From: Flavobacterium sp. W4I14
GTDB lineage: Bacteria; Bacteroidota; Bacteroidia; Sphingobacteriales; Sphingobacteriaceae
Direction: 5' to 3'
DNA length: 64,000 bases
NCBI GenBank assembly: GCA_030817875.1
Contig: JAUSZU010000001.1
Coordinates: 4,216,001 to 4,280,000, forward strand
In this document: positions 27,608 to 37,088 of the stretch, piece after piece
Numbering within the stretch: position 1 is the stretch's first letter
How the letters are laid out: every line of letters starts with the position of its first letter
The notes under the pieces: model-generated
The model's input: only the letters and a program-made list of their open reading frames with translations
The model's database searches: none
What the model was told of the DNA's origin: nothing
Program-made: the position numbers and the translations under genes

Positions 27608-28718
27608 CTATTTCGATTTATTAATTGTCCATTCTGCTAGTTGGAATGTACCTCCACTCCTTAATTCTGTAATATTAATCCGGTAGTACAGGTAGGCAAC
27701 TGTATTGTTACACCTGAAAACCTTTTGCTGGTATCTTTCCTCGAAAAAGAAATTCGAAACTCTATCCAGCTCTGTCCAGTTTTGGCCATCCTGCGAACCT
27801 TCATAGGTCCAGGCTTTCGGATCTCTTCCGTTCTCATCGTTTGCCGAGGTTAAGGTATAAACCGAAGAAACTTCTGGTGTTTTAAGTTTAAACTGCATGG
27901 TTAAAAACCCCTGCAGATCGCATAAAAACTTGGTATGATCGTCGCCATCGATTACTTTTTTAGAGTTTTCGCCACTTGTAGGGCCACCCTCCGTTTTCGC
28001 GGTTGGTAGAGAAAACACCACCTACTGTGACCATTAAATTTGGTGGAGGCGGCACAAAGGTTAAACGGGTAACGAAACCATCAAAGCCGAAAACATGATC
28101 GGGACTAACTACATGGATAATTCCATTTTTTGTTTTAATGTTGTTTGAACCTGTTACGCTGGTAGACCAGTTTCTAATGAACTTACTTTTTTTGGTATTG
28201 CTAAATTCAATTACTTCAGGGCCTGCGCCTATTTCGCCGGATGCAGAACCTTTAACCGATTTTGCATGCATCGGGTAGGCCACTTTTACACTTGTTAAAT
28301 TTAAGCCATCCTGAAGTTTTAACGAATCTGTTGGTTTTATACCCCTGATAATATAGTATGAAACCATCGTATCTAATTGTACCCCATCAATATTGGAAAG
28401 GAACAGAGGGTCTTTATCAGATTGTCTGCGCAAGGTATTCAGGTTCCGGAGGGCCAATTGAAAGCTTGGATTGGTTACCGCAAACAGCGTTACACTACTA
28501 TCAGTAAGTGTTTTTTTCAAACCCATTCTATCAATGGCTACAAGTAACGAATCGTAAACCCCCGGTTTACTTTTTAAATATTCGTATGTATTACCGGCAA
28601 ATGGGGCTGTGCTATCAGGCGCGTCGTAATAACCTCCGTTTTTTCTACAGGCCGAATACACCAGGGAGAGCAATAAAAGCATGGCTACTGTCCCCATATA
28701 TTTTACAAAATTTTTCAT
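27608..28718 (-). pseudogene. fasciclin-discoidin lipoprotein, frameshifted
   Basis: The first part (28718 down to about 27990) is a lipoprotein with signal ending VYSACRKNGG, a FAS1 domain (VTLFAVTNPSFQLAL, YYIIRGIKPTDSL) and the linker LMVTVGGVFSTNRENGG. Reading then slips at the GGG coded at 27987-27989. The discoidin-like remainder (PTSGENSKKVIDGDDHTKFL ... FQLAEWTINKSK) is in another frame. Removing one G gives NRENGGGPTSGENSKK, which aligns residue for residue with NLEAGDGPDSGEGSKK of the paralogue at 15276-16121. Joined length is about 369 residues. No other damage is visible, so sequencing error or recent mutation is likely. The intact product would be a surface adhesion/binding lipoprotein. 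Confidence 0.83.
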
Positions 28719-28811
28719 CTGCTTATGATTATATTTTAATGGTGATGAAACGATTATGGTGTTGATTGATATCCAACTTTAAAGGCCATAATGGTTTCAT
28801 ATATTAATTAT

Positions 28812-30326
28812 TTAGCGCCAGTAAGGATTTTGGGTAAGTAAACTATTCTGGGATAAAAGCTTACGCGAAATCGGCCAGTAAATACCTCCAGTTTTAATCA
28901 GACTCATAAATTTGGGATCATTTTGCCTGATTTTATTAAAACGGATCATATCATACCACCTCTGCCCCTCCCCCATCAGTTCACGGTGCCTTTCTTCGAA
29001 GATCATTTTAAGGATATCATCGTTATCGAGATTAAAACTTAGTTCGGTAGAACTTACCCGCCTGCCGATCACCTGCACCAATTCGTTTATAGCGCCTACC
29101 TGATCGCCCAGTACCGATAATGCCTCGGCACGTAAGAGCACCACATCTTCTAAACGAGTAAAAATCAATGCGCTGGTAAAATACCTGAAATTAGGATCGT
29201 TACCCCCACCCTGGATTACTTTGATTTTGCTGAAGATTGGGTATTTACCATTTAAATTGGTAAAATACCTGTCGAATTTTGATTGACCCAGGGTATCAAC
29301 CGAGAACCTATCATCTTTTGCCAGATTGAAATATTTTATGATCGAATCTTTTGGAAGGTAAATATCTGGGATTGCCTTTGTTATAATGGGTTCGGCAAGG
29401 GTTAATTCTTCAATATGACCGGTGGATGAGCCATCGATGTGGCCATAATCAGAGTTAAACCCAAATATTTGCCTGAAGTTTTTATTATAGAAAAAGCCGT
29501 TCGAATTGGTGAGGTCGATTGTAGAAGTATACCCCCCGCCGCTTCTGCCATAATTATCTTCCACAAATTTGGCATATTTGGCTACGTTCGAATAATCGGC
29601 ATTCCAGGCTGCAACGTGTGCCAAAACCGCATAAACGGTAACCTTGGTTGCCAGTGCACCACCCCAACGGGTCCTGTCTTCATTATAATAATTACTTGGC
29701 TGCTGTATATCGCCTGCACTGTATATATATGGCAGATCGGCTGCAGCCCTTAACATTTCACTTTCTACCCAGGCCAGTATTTTTGTCTGGCTCTCTCTCG
29801 GTTTGTTTTCAAATACACCTTCGTTAGAAGAAATAATGAAAGGCACATCACCCCAGATACGCACCATGTAGAAATAGGCAAATGCCCTTAAAAACCTGGC
29901 TTGTGCAATATCTACCGTCATGTTGTTATCCGAATAACGTTTATCGGTAGCTTTAACGTGGGCAACATTTTCGAGAAAAACATTGGCTCCGTTTACAATG
30001 GCATAAAACCTGGTCCAATCAGAAAGCGATTCTACAACAGGGTATGATGCATTTAAATTATTGCTGATAATGGCTTTTAAATCCTGCCGCTTAGGGCTGG
30101 TAAATTCTCCTGTTCTTACATCGCCGTAAATCCAGTGTCCATTATTATCGGAGAGTGCAGCACGTGTTAGTGCATAAACCCCCATAATGCCGGCACGTGC
30201 ATCCTCCACAGTATTCCACATATTTTTTTCACCTACAACACGGGTGGAATCGGTTTCTAAAGCTTTATTACAGCCTGATAAAACCACTAACGAGAGCAGA
30301 AATGAGTATAATATATTCTTCATCAT
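28812..30326 (-). CDS. SusD/RagB family lipoprotein
   Basis: 504 aa from the ATG pair at 30326/30323, where the lipoprotein signal MMKNILYSFLLSLVVLSGC begins; the frame is open further upstream but would overlap the SusC gene. SusD features: AQARFLRAFAYFYMVRIWGDVPFI, VVLLRAEALSVLGDQVGAINELVQVIGRR, EERHRELMGEGQRWYDMIR and the C-terminal TQNPYWR. Pairs with the SusC at 30358 (31 nt upstream). About 35% or less similar by eye to the other SusD of the locus, so not a recent duplicate. Confidence 0.93.
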   Translation of the reverse strand: MMKNILYSFLLSLVVLSGCNKALETDSTRVVGEKNMWNTVEDARAGIMGVYALTRAALSDNNGHWIYGDVRTGEFTSPKRQDLKAIISNNLNASYPVVESLSDWTRFYAIVNGANVFLENVAHVKATDKRYSDNNMTVDIAQARFLRAFAYFYMVRIWGDVPFIISSNEGVFENKPRESQTKILAWVESEMLRAAADLPYIYSAGDIQQPSNYYNEDRTRWGGALATKVTVYAVLAHVAAWNADYSNVAKYAKFVEDNYGRSGGGYTSTIDLTNSNGFFYNKNFRQIFGFNSDYGHIDGSSTGHIEELTLAEPIITKAIPDIYLPKDSIIKYFNLAKDDRFSVDTLGQSKFDRYFTNLNGKYPIFSKIKVIQGGGNDPNFRYFTSALIFTRLEDVVLLRAEALSVLGDQVGAINELVQVIGRRVSSTELSFNLDNDDILKMIFEERHRELMGEGQRWYDMIRFNKIRQNDPKFMSLIKTGGIYWPISRKLLSQNSLLTQNPYWR

Positions 30327-30357
30327 TGTTGATGTTTTGTTCGTATTTCTTTCCATA

Positions 30358-33300
30358 TTATAATTCCATTTTAACACCCAAAGTATAAGTTCTTGGGATC
30401 GGTTGACCATAGCCTGTATCAATACCATCGTAACCCACCAGTTCAGGATCCTGACCGGTATATTTGGTAATCACAAACACATTATTTACCGAACCGTATA
30501 AAAAGATTTTGCTGATCTTGATATTTTTCCGCTTTAAAAAGCTACCGAAATCATAGCCAACAGAAACCGATCTTAGTTTTAAGAATGATCCGTTTTCAAG
30601 GAAAAGATCCTGATCGGTGCGGTAAGGAATTACAGTGCTCCAGGGGTTGTACAAGGGATATTTGCTATAATCGCCCCTTTTTTCCCAGAAAGTGATTTCT
30701 TTTACCGAAGCCACATCTGTATTGCCCTCATGGTTTACAAAATCGAAACGGGCGGCCATTTCCTCATTGATAATTTTTCTGCCCAGGTTAAAATACAGGT
30801 TAGTGTTTAAACTCCAGTTGCCATATTTAAAGGAGTTATCAAATCCTCCGGCTAAAACAGGTAGTGAGTGCCCCTTTAGCACTTTATCTTTTTCATCGAT
30901 AATATTATCACCATTTTGGTCCTTCCATTTCGGATCGCCGGCTTTTAGAGGTGTACCGTTGTATTTTAATGGCTGTCCGTTTACTATCGGCACCTGGCTG
31001 TTTGCCGTGTAAATGCCATCATTTTCGAATAACCAATATTGATCTACCGGTTCTCCAACTTTTAAAAAGCGGTTGCCGACAATTATCTGATCCAATCCCC
31101 TTGGCAGGGCGGTTAAATTATTGCTGTTGTGGTTCAGGTTAAGTGATGAGTTCCATGAGAATTTGCTCCTCGAAATCACCAAAGCACTAATGGATAGATC
31201 AACTCCGGCATTGGTCATGTTTAACCCGCTTTCTATCGATTGTTTGTAACCATATTCAGCATAAGACGGGATACCCAATAACTGGTTTTTCTCTCCCTTG
31301 TTGTAAAAATCAACCGATACATGCAAACGGTTTTTAAGCATGGCCACATCTGCACCGATATTTAACTGGTCTGAATAGGCCCATGGCACACCGTAACCTA
31401 CCCAACCGAATGAATATGGTCTGGTTAATACACCGATTGCATTATAACCCGGAACGGTCAAATTTCCGGTGTAACCAACAGATGCGGTATACTGAGGCCC
31501 TTGCGCGTAGTTATCGAAAGTAAAAGCCCTGCCCAAACGGCCGATACTAGCACGTAACACCAGGTCGTCGATAAATTTTTCATCTTTTAACAGCTCGTTC
31601 TTAATATTCCACGCTGCCGAAACAGTAGGCGAATAAAACCAGCGTTTGGTTGGTTGTGCATTTGATGAACCATCAGCACGCAAAATCCCGGTTATGAAGT
31701 ATTTATCATTGTACGAATAATTTACTTTACCATATACCGATAAAAGGTTATCAGCCGTTTTGTCAAGAAAACGATAGGTTAACTCCCTTGGGAAAGCCGT
31801 TGGTACTAGGTAATTAGGATTATCGGTTCCATCATCATTTTTAGGTTTAGAGTCCAATAAGTTGATTTTGATATAATCGTTGGCTCCTTTATAGGCGTAA
31901 GCGTTACTGTACTTATAAATATCCCATATCATTGATTGGCCCAGTTCGAAATGGAAATCGTGAACATTTTTAATGCTTAAATCGTATGTTGCTTTATTAT
32001 CCAGCATTAAGCGCTGGTTAAAACCATAGTAATTTGATGCATAACTATTGCCCTGTAATAAGGTTTTGGCATAAAAAATATCCCTGTAACCCTCGTTATA
32101 ATCGACATTGAATGAAGAGCTTAATTTAAATTTACCCAAAGTTGCTACCAACCTGGCAAAACCCTGTATACTATTGGTTTTATTGTCATCGAAGCCTTTA
32201 CTGTATTCGTTTAAATAACTGGAGTAATAATCTTTATTTGGTGCCAGTGGAGCACTTAGGTCAGGAAAATAGTTAATCTGCGCAAATCTGTCTCTTAAAC
32301 TTCTGTTTCTATCGCGGTTTAAGCGGTTACCGTTTATCATTGCCGAGAACAGCAGCCATTTTACAGGTTTCATGTTTATGTTGAACATTGCACTGTAGCG
32401 ATCGATCCCTGTTCCATCAGCCACACCCTGGCTCTTGGTATTCCCTAAAGAAAACCTGAAACTAGCACGATCAGAGCCGCCGGTTAAACCCAGATTTATA
32501 CCATAAATAAGTGCATTTTTATAATACAGATCAGTCCAGTTGGATTTACCGCTATATACGTTATTCAACGAATCGCTTAAATACACCGGATAGGCCTCAT
32601 CATCCGAATATCTGCCGTTTGTAGTATATACATCGTAAAAGCGCTGTCTGAATTCGTTTTCATATTTACCATTAATGGTATTTACGGTAGGTTTTTGTAC
32701 CATACCTATATAAGAATTGAAACTGATACCACGCGAAACACCATCAGGTGCTTTTGTTTTAATTACGATTACCCCATTAACACCCTTGGGGCCATAAACT
32801 GCTGCACTGGCCAAATCGCTTAACACTTCTACCGATGCAATATTATTGATATCAATGGTGGTTAATAAATTGGTAGCAGGACCAATCCTGTTAAAATCGT
32901 ACTGCTGGATATCAAAAGCAAAAGGATGCTCGCCAATCAAAGGTATACCATCCAGCACCACCAATGGCTGCGATGCGTATACGTCTTTTTTAGAGAGCAG
33001 TGGCATTGCAGCTCCTCTTAAAAACATGTTCTGAATAGAACCTGGTTCGCCTGAGGATTCCTGAACATAAAGACCAGCAAAGTTGCCCTTTAAATTTTGC
33101 TGTAATGAAATAGCAGGGAAGAGTGATAAATCTCTGGTGTCTTTTTGTACACCACCAGCCAATTTGTTGTAAAGTGTTTTTTTCCTGATCTGTTCAAGAC
33201 TATCTTTTCGCAAAGAATCTTTAGCGGATACGATCTTAATTTTCGTCGTATCCTGAAGGATCAAATAATTAATCGTTAGGCCTTTATGAAGTTTTTTACC

Positions 33301-33372
33301 CACCGAAAAAACCGGTAAAACGTTTAACGTAAACGCGGCAAAAAAGACAAGGCACGCCCATAAGTATCGCAT
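30358..33372 (-). CDS. SusC-type TonB-dependent receptor lacking the N-terminal regulatory domain
   Basis: 1004 aa. It opens with a hydrophobic signal-like segment (MRYLWACLVFFAAFTLNVLPVFS). It then has only ~60 charged residues where other SusC proteins carry the carboxypeptidase-D-like domain. The plug follows (ISLQQNLKGNFAGLYVQESSGEPGS, PLVVLDGIPLIGEHPF, IASVEVLSDLASAAVYGPKGVNG), then the barrel ending in YTLGVKMEL. First gene of the ~18-kb operon running to 15276. Candidate promoter and operators lie upstream at 33517-33552 and 33751-33766. Confidence 0.93.
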   Translation of the reverse strand: MRYLWACLVFFAAFTLNVLPVFSVGKKLHKGLTINYLILQDTTKIKIVSAKDSLRKDSLEQIRKKTLYNKLAGGVQKDTRDLSLFPAISLQQNLKGNFAGLYVQESSGEPGSIQNMFLRGAAMPLLSKKDVYASQPLVVLDGIPLIGEHPFAFDIQQYDFNRIGPATNLLTTIDINNIASVEVLSDLASAAVYGPKGVNGVIVIKTKAPDGVSRGISFNSYIGMVQKPTVNTINGKYENEFRQRFYDVYTTNGRYSDDEAYPVYLSDSLNNVYSGKSNWTDLYYKNALIYGINLGLTGGSDRASFRFSLGNTKSQGVADGTGIDRYSAMFNINMKPVKWLLFSAMINGNRLNRDRNRSLRDRFAQINYFPDLSAPLAPNKDYYSSYLNEYSKGFDDNKTNSIQGFARLVATLGKFKLSSSFNVDYNEGYRDIFYAKTLLQGNSYASNYYGFNQRLMLDNKATYDLSIKNVHDFHFELGQSMIWDIYKYSNAYAYKGANDYIKINLLDSKPKNDDGTDNPNYLVPTAFPRELTYRFLDKTADNLLSVYGKVNYSYNDKYFITGILRADGSSNAQPTKRWFYSPTVSAAWNIKNELLKDEKFIDDLVLRASIGRLGRAFTFDNYAQGPQYTASVGYTGNLTVPGYNAIGVLTRPYSFGWVGYGVPWAYSDQLNIGADVAMLKNRLHVSVDFYNKGEKNQLLGIPSYAEYGYKQSIESGLNMTNAGVDLSISALVISRSKFSWNSSLNLNHNSNNLTALPRGLDQIIVGNRFLKVGEPVDQYWLFENDGIYTANSQVPIVNGQPLKYNGTPLKAGDPKWKDQNGDNIIDEKDKVLKGHSLPVLAGGFDNSFKYGNWSLNTNLYFNLGRKIINEEMAARFDFVNHEGNTDVASVKEITFWEKRGDYSKYPLYNPWSTVIPYRTDQDLFLENGSFLKLRSVSVGYDFGSFLKRKNIKISKIFLYGSVNNVFVITKYTGQDPELVGYDGIDTGYGQPIPRTYTLGVKMEL

Positions 33373-33516
33373 AGTTTAATGGATCTTTAATTGGTAAAAA
33401 AAATGATTTCTAAAACTTATTTTTTAGGAAACGGCAAGGTATGTTCTAGGTTAAAGAGACAGGTACTTCGGTAGTAATAGTTAGGAGTTCTCATAAAATT
33501 TAGTATTTGGTTAACT

Positions 33517-33552
33517 CAAATATATACTATACTAAAACGTTTTAATAACAAA
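33517..33552 (-). promoter_or_regulatory. candidate Bacteroidota promoter with embedded operator
   Basis: On the minus strand TTTG (33549-33552), a 24-bp spacer, then TATATTTG (33517-33524) fits the TTTG / TAnnTTTG sigma pattern, though the spacer is a few bases longer than usual. The operator-like TAAAACGTTTTA (33533-33544, perfect palindrome) lies between the two boxes, as expected for a repressor site. Start of transcription would be about 135 bp before the SusC gene. The rest of 33373-33913 is very AT-rich and has no gene. Confidence 0.5.
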
Positions 33553-33750
33553 TTGTCATTTTTATGAAATTTTTATAAAACACTACAATAATATTTAATT
33601 CTATTAAAATAATTGTCAAATAGACAGGTAAAAAATAAATATTATAAGAATATCTTAAAAAATTAACATCCTATAGAACAGTCTATAACGATACTTTTAG
33701 CTGATAATAACAATAAATCGAACAATTTTATGTTGCTATTTTCTTAAAGT

Positions 33751-33766
33751 ACTTAAACGTTTTAGT
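33751..33766. promoter_or_regulatory. second AAACGTTT-type operator
   Basis: ACTTAAACGTTTTAGT, palindromic except for one base pair, 220 bp upstream of the site at 33531-33546 and nearly identical to AGTTAAACGTTTTACT at 15120-15135. Confidence 0.6.
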
Positions 33767-33913
33767 AAAAACATGAAATATCTCCAAAGCAGTAATGATT
33801 AAACCGACAAAGATTGTTTAGGCATGAGGATAATCCTTTACCATATTATATATTATAACATTAGCTTGGATATAGTGGTATTTTATATTATAAAACAGAA
33901 AGGTTAAAATCAA

Positions 33914-35452
33914 TTATTTTTCTGTGGCCACCCGATAAGTAGGATCTTCTATAATGTTTACTGCTATAATCTGATCTGCATTTTTCAGCAAGCGCTTACA
34001 GTCGTCGCTCAGGTGCTTTAATAGAAGTTTTTTATCAGCCGAACGGTAACGTTCTGTTAGTTTATTCAGCGCATCAATACCCGACATATCAAAAACACGG
34101 CTATGCTTAAAATCAATTACGATATGCTGAGGATCATGAGCCACATCAAACAGCTCATTAAAATTGGCGATAGATCCAAAAAACAAGGGGCCGAATATTT
34201 CGTAGGTTTTTACACCACTGGCATCGATATGTTTACTGGCACGTATCCGTTTAGAACTTTCCCAAGCGAAAACAAGTGCCGAAATAATTACACCTATTAA
34301 TACCGCAAGGGCCAGGTTATGCAGCCAAACTGTAATTACAGCCACCAGAATCCCAATGATAATATCCTGCGAAGGCATTTTATTAATCACTTTAAAGCTC
34401 ATCCATTCAAAGGTGCCAATGGCTACCATCATCATTACGCCAACCAAAGCCGCCATAGGTACGCGATCTATTACCGGAGCGCCTACCAAAATAATAACCA
34501 ATATAGTTAAGGCAGCAATAATGCCCGATAACCTAGCCCTGGCACCTGCAGAGAGGTTAACCAGTGTTTGGGCAATCATTGGGCAGCCGCCCATACCCGT
34601 AAAAAAGCCGTTTGCAATATTGGCAATTCCTTGAGCAATACTCTCTCTGTTCCTATCTCCTTTGGTTTCTGTAATTTCATCGACCAGGTTCAAGGTAAGT
34701 AGACCTTCGGTTAGGCCCACACCTGCCATAATAAGTGAATAGGGAAAAATGATCCTTAGCATATCAAGATTCAACGGCACTTTCGGAATATGAAACGGAG
34801 GAAACCCTCCATTTACGGAAGCAATATGCTTAACCAGTTTGGTATCAATTCCAAAACATAAAACGATCAGAAAAACCACAATAATAGCCACCAATGATGA
34901 TGGAATGGCCTTGGTTATTTTAGGGAGAATGATCACTATTGCAACGGTGAGTAATACCAAAGCCAACATGATATATAAAGGAGTACCGCTCAACCATTCT
35001 ACTCTGCCGTTAACAAGGGTTTTGAACTGTTCCAGCTGCGACATGAAAATAATAACCGCCAAACCGTTAACAAAGCCAAACATTACGGGCTGCGGAACCA
35101 GCCTGACAAATTTCCCAAGCCTAAACAGCCCAACTATAATCTGGATTACACCTGCTAAAGCCACTGCCGCAAAAACATATTCTATACCTTGGGTTTTCAT
35201 TAAGGCGATGAGCACAATCACTGTTGCACCTGCCCCACCCGAAACCAAACCTGGCCTGCCACCCAAAACAGCCGTAACCAACCCCATAATGAAGGCGGCG
35301 TATAAACCTGTTAAAGGAGGGAAACCTGCAAGAATAGCAAATGATAAGGATTCGGGGATCATCGTCATGGCCACCGTTAAACCCGCAAGAATTTCAGTTT
35401 TATAATTTATTTTCTTAGAAAAATCGAAAAGTTGCAGGTAAGGTTTCATCAT
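33914..35452 (-). CDS. SulP/SLC26-family anion transporter with STAS domain
   Basis: 512 aa. The N-terminal two-thirds hold about eleven hydrophobic segments, with SulP signatures ILAGLTVAMTMIPESLSFAILAGFPPLTGLYAAF near the start and GGCPMIAQTLVNLSAGARARLSGI in the middle. A cytoplasmic STAS domain covers about 400-505 (HIVIDFKHSRVFDMSGIDALNKL). SulP proteins carry sulfate, bicarbonate or other anions; the substrate cannot be assigned. Transcribed alone: 57 bp after the HxlR gene and separated from the lipoprotein locus by 540 bp. Confidence 0.92.
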   Translation of the reverse strand: MMKPYLQLFDFSKKINYKTEILAGLTVAMTMIPESLSFAILAGFPPLTGLYAAFIMGLVTAVLGGRPGLVSGGAGATVIVLIALMKTQGIEYVFAAVALAGVIQIIVGLFRLGKFVRLVPQPVMFGFVNGLAVIIFMSQLEQFKTLVNGRVEWLSGTPLYIMLALVLLTVAIVIILPKITKAIPSSLVAIIVVFLIVLCFGIDTKLVKHIASVNGGFPPFHIPKVPLNLDMLRIIFPYSLIMAGVGLTEGLLTLNLVDEITETKGDRNRESIAQGIANIANGFFTGMGGCPMIAQTLVNLSAGARARLSGIIAALTILVIILVGAPVIDRVPMAALVGVMMMVAIGTFEWMSFKVINKMPSQDIIIGILVAVITVWLHNLALAVLIGVIISALVFAWESSKRIRASKHIDASGVKTYEIFGPLFFGSIANFNELFDVAHDPQHIVIDFKHSRVFDMSGIDALNKLTERYRSADKKLLLKHLSDDCKRLLKNADQIIAVNIIEDPTYRVATEK

Positions 35453-35509
35453 TTAAATTATTAGCAGTTGCAAATATCTAAATTATGGGAACATTAGGGC
35501 TATAATAAA

Positions 35510-35923
35510 CTAGGTGCGCTCAATAAGTTCTGTAAACTGCGGTTCATCTTTGAAAGAATAACATTTTTTATCATGATCTGCATTCCCCAGAGTTGGGTTG
35601 ATTCGGTGCTGAAAATTACTGCCCCAGATTTCTAAAGCCTTAAAAACATCAGTCAGCTTTTTCCCCGATTCGGTAAAGGAGTATTCTACCTTGGGTGGAA
35701 CAACAGGATAGATTTTTCGCTCAACGATCTGGTCTTCTTCCAACTCCCTTAACTGCTGTGTGAGCATCTTTTCGGTTATACCTGCAACACTACGGTGAAG
35801 TTCACCATACCTTTTCGGACCAGATAAAAGCCTGTTTAAAATAGTCAACTTCCATTTACCACCTATTACATTTAGCGCCGCTTCCATCGAACAGGTATAC
35901 TCGGCTTGTCTTTTTTTTGTCAT
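35510..35923 (-). CDS. HxlR-family transcriptional regulator
   Basis: 137 aa winged-helix protein: YTCSMEAALNVIGGKWKLTILNRLLSGPKRYGELHRSV, ITEKMLTQQLRELEEDQIVERKIYPVVPPKVEYSFTESGKKL are the HxlR hallmarks, including the conserved Cys near the N-terminus (Cys11) that serves as redox or electrophile sensor in several family members. It is divergent from an SDR oxidoreductase at 36057, with an inverted repeat in between that is its likely operator. Confidence 0.94.
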   Translation of the reverse strand: MTKKRQAEYTCSMEAALNVIGGKWKLTILNRLLSGPKRYGELHRSVAGITEKMLTQQLRELEEDQIVERKIYPVVPPKVEYSFTESGKKLTDVFKALEIWGSNFQHRINPTLGNADHDKKCYSFKDEPQFTELIERT

Positions 35924-35975
35924 ATAAAAAATTGATGCAGGGATTTAAAGAATCTGGGGGCATTTCGTACAAAAA

Positions 35976-36006
35976 AAGTGCGTACCGAACCAAAAGGTAC
36001 ATACTT
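35976..36006. promoter_or_regulatory. inverted repeat, probable HxlR operator
   Basis: AAGTGCGTACC - 9 nt - GGTACATACTT, 9 of 11 arm positions complementary, midway between the divergent HxlR gene (starts 35923) and SDR gene (starts 36057). HxlR dimers bind GTAC-type inverted repeats in such positions. Confidence 0.75.
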
Positions 36007-36056
36007 GATGATCGATGTAATTAGCCGTCTCTTTGATGTATTAAAACATAAAGATA

Positions 36057-36812
36057 ATGAAAAAATTAGAAGGAAAAACCGCAATCATTACAGGTGGAAA
36101 CAGCGGTATAGGTTTTGCAACAGCGCAAGAATTTTTAGCTCAGGGCGCCAAAGTGATCATCACCGGAAGAAATGAACAATCGGTAAAAGATACCATTGCC
36201 CAACTTGGCGAAAATGCATATGGAATTATCTCGGACAGCGCTTATATGGAAGAAATTACAAAACTGGCCGATCAGGTAAAAACCATAAGTCCGACTTTAG
36301 ATATTGTAGTGATTAATGCTGGTATTGGAAAATTTAATACGTTAGCGCATATGACTGAAGCGATGTTTGATGAGATTATGAACATCAACTTTAAAGGCGC
36401 CTATTTTAGTTTACAGCAATTGCTGCCATTAGTTAATCAAGGTGGGTCAATTATTTTAAATAATTCGATAAATGCACACATCGAAATGGCAGGTGCAACA
36501 GTCTACGCAGCAAGTAAAGCCGCCTTGTTAACTTTGGCCAAAAATCTTTCTGCTGAACTAACATCAAGAAAAATAAGGGTAAATGCGATTAGCCCTGGTC
36601 CTGTTGGCACACCATTGCACAGTTCGGAAAAATTAGGCTTAAGCGACGAGGATTTACAGCAAATGGGCGAAAGCCTGGTGAAACAGATACCAATTGGCAG
36701 ATTCGGACAGGCTGAAGAAATTGCCAAAACAATCGCTTTCTTTGCTTCGGATGATTCATCGTTCATTTTAGGATCAGAACTTATTGCCGATGGTGGTATG
36801 TATAATTTATAA
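36057..36812 (+). CDS. SDR-family NAD(P)-dependent oxidoreductase
   Basis: 251 aa classical short-chain dehydrogenase. Rossmann motif TGGNSGIGFA near residue 12, VVINAGIG in place of NNAG, catalytic Ser and YAASK (Tyr-x-x-x-Lys). C-terminal RFGQAEEIAKTIAFFASDDSSFILGSELIADGGM. HxlR/SDR divergons are common in Bacteroidota and are usually induced by electrophilic or redox stress; substrate unknown. A strong hairpin follows the stop. Confidence 0.94.
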   Translation: MKKLEGKTAIITGGNSGIGFATAQEFLAQGAKVIITGRNEQSVKDTIAQLGENAYGIISDSAYMEEITKLADQVKTISPTLDIVVINAGIGKFNTLAHMTEAMFDEIMNINFKGAYFSLQQLLPLVNQGGSIILNNSINAHIEMAGATVYAASKAALLTLAKNLSAELTSRKIRVNAISPGPVGTPLHSSEKLGLSDEDLQQMGESLVKQIPIGRFGQAEEIAKTIAFFASDDSSFILGSELIADGGMYNL

Positions 36813-36820
36813 TCTTAAAA

Positions 36821-36858
36821 CTTTAAACCAGAGCGCCATAAACCGCTTTGGTTTAAAG
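36821..36858 (+). terminator. hairpin after the SDR gene
   Basis: CTTTAAACCAGAGCG / CGCTTTGGTTTAAAG, 15-bp stem with one G-U pair and an 8-nt loop, 8 nt after the stop codon. No T-run follows, so it may be an imperfect terminator or an RNA-stabilising hairpin. Confidence 0.6.
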
Positions 36859-36885
36859 TTAGGTTAAATGATGGATTAGTCTGAA

Positions 36886-37076
36886 GACTATTGTCCAATA
36901 AAAATGCCTTTGTGCGCTTCGTGCCTTGGTGGTTATTGGATGGAAAATGTAAGCCGGATGATGGAATTAATTCTGCGCTCATCTTCTAGATCTGCTGGAC
37001 AAAGACAAATAAATAACTAAAAACGGATTGCCAATCCATAGTACTTGGTCTGGATTGCAAATCCAGACCAACCGTA
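36886..37076. repeat. dispersed intergenic repeat, copy 1
   Basis: Contains TGCCTTTGTGCGCTTCGTGCC, then TGGAATTAATTCTGCGC, CATCTTCTAGATCTGCTGGA and AAACGGATTGC, ending with a palindromic TGGTCTGGATTGCAAATCCAGACCA. The same ordered blocks recur at 39046-39142 and 42772-43020. No protein-coding potential. Confidence 0.75.
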
Positions 37077-37088
37077 AAGGCTAGAAAA

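Noticed and set aside
34839..35405. 188-residue plus-strand open frame inside the SulP gene
   Set aside because: It is antisense to a strongly conserved transporter; its Thr/Ile/Lys-rich composition is what the complement of hydrophobic codons gives, and it has no family features.
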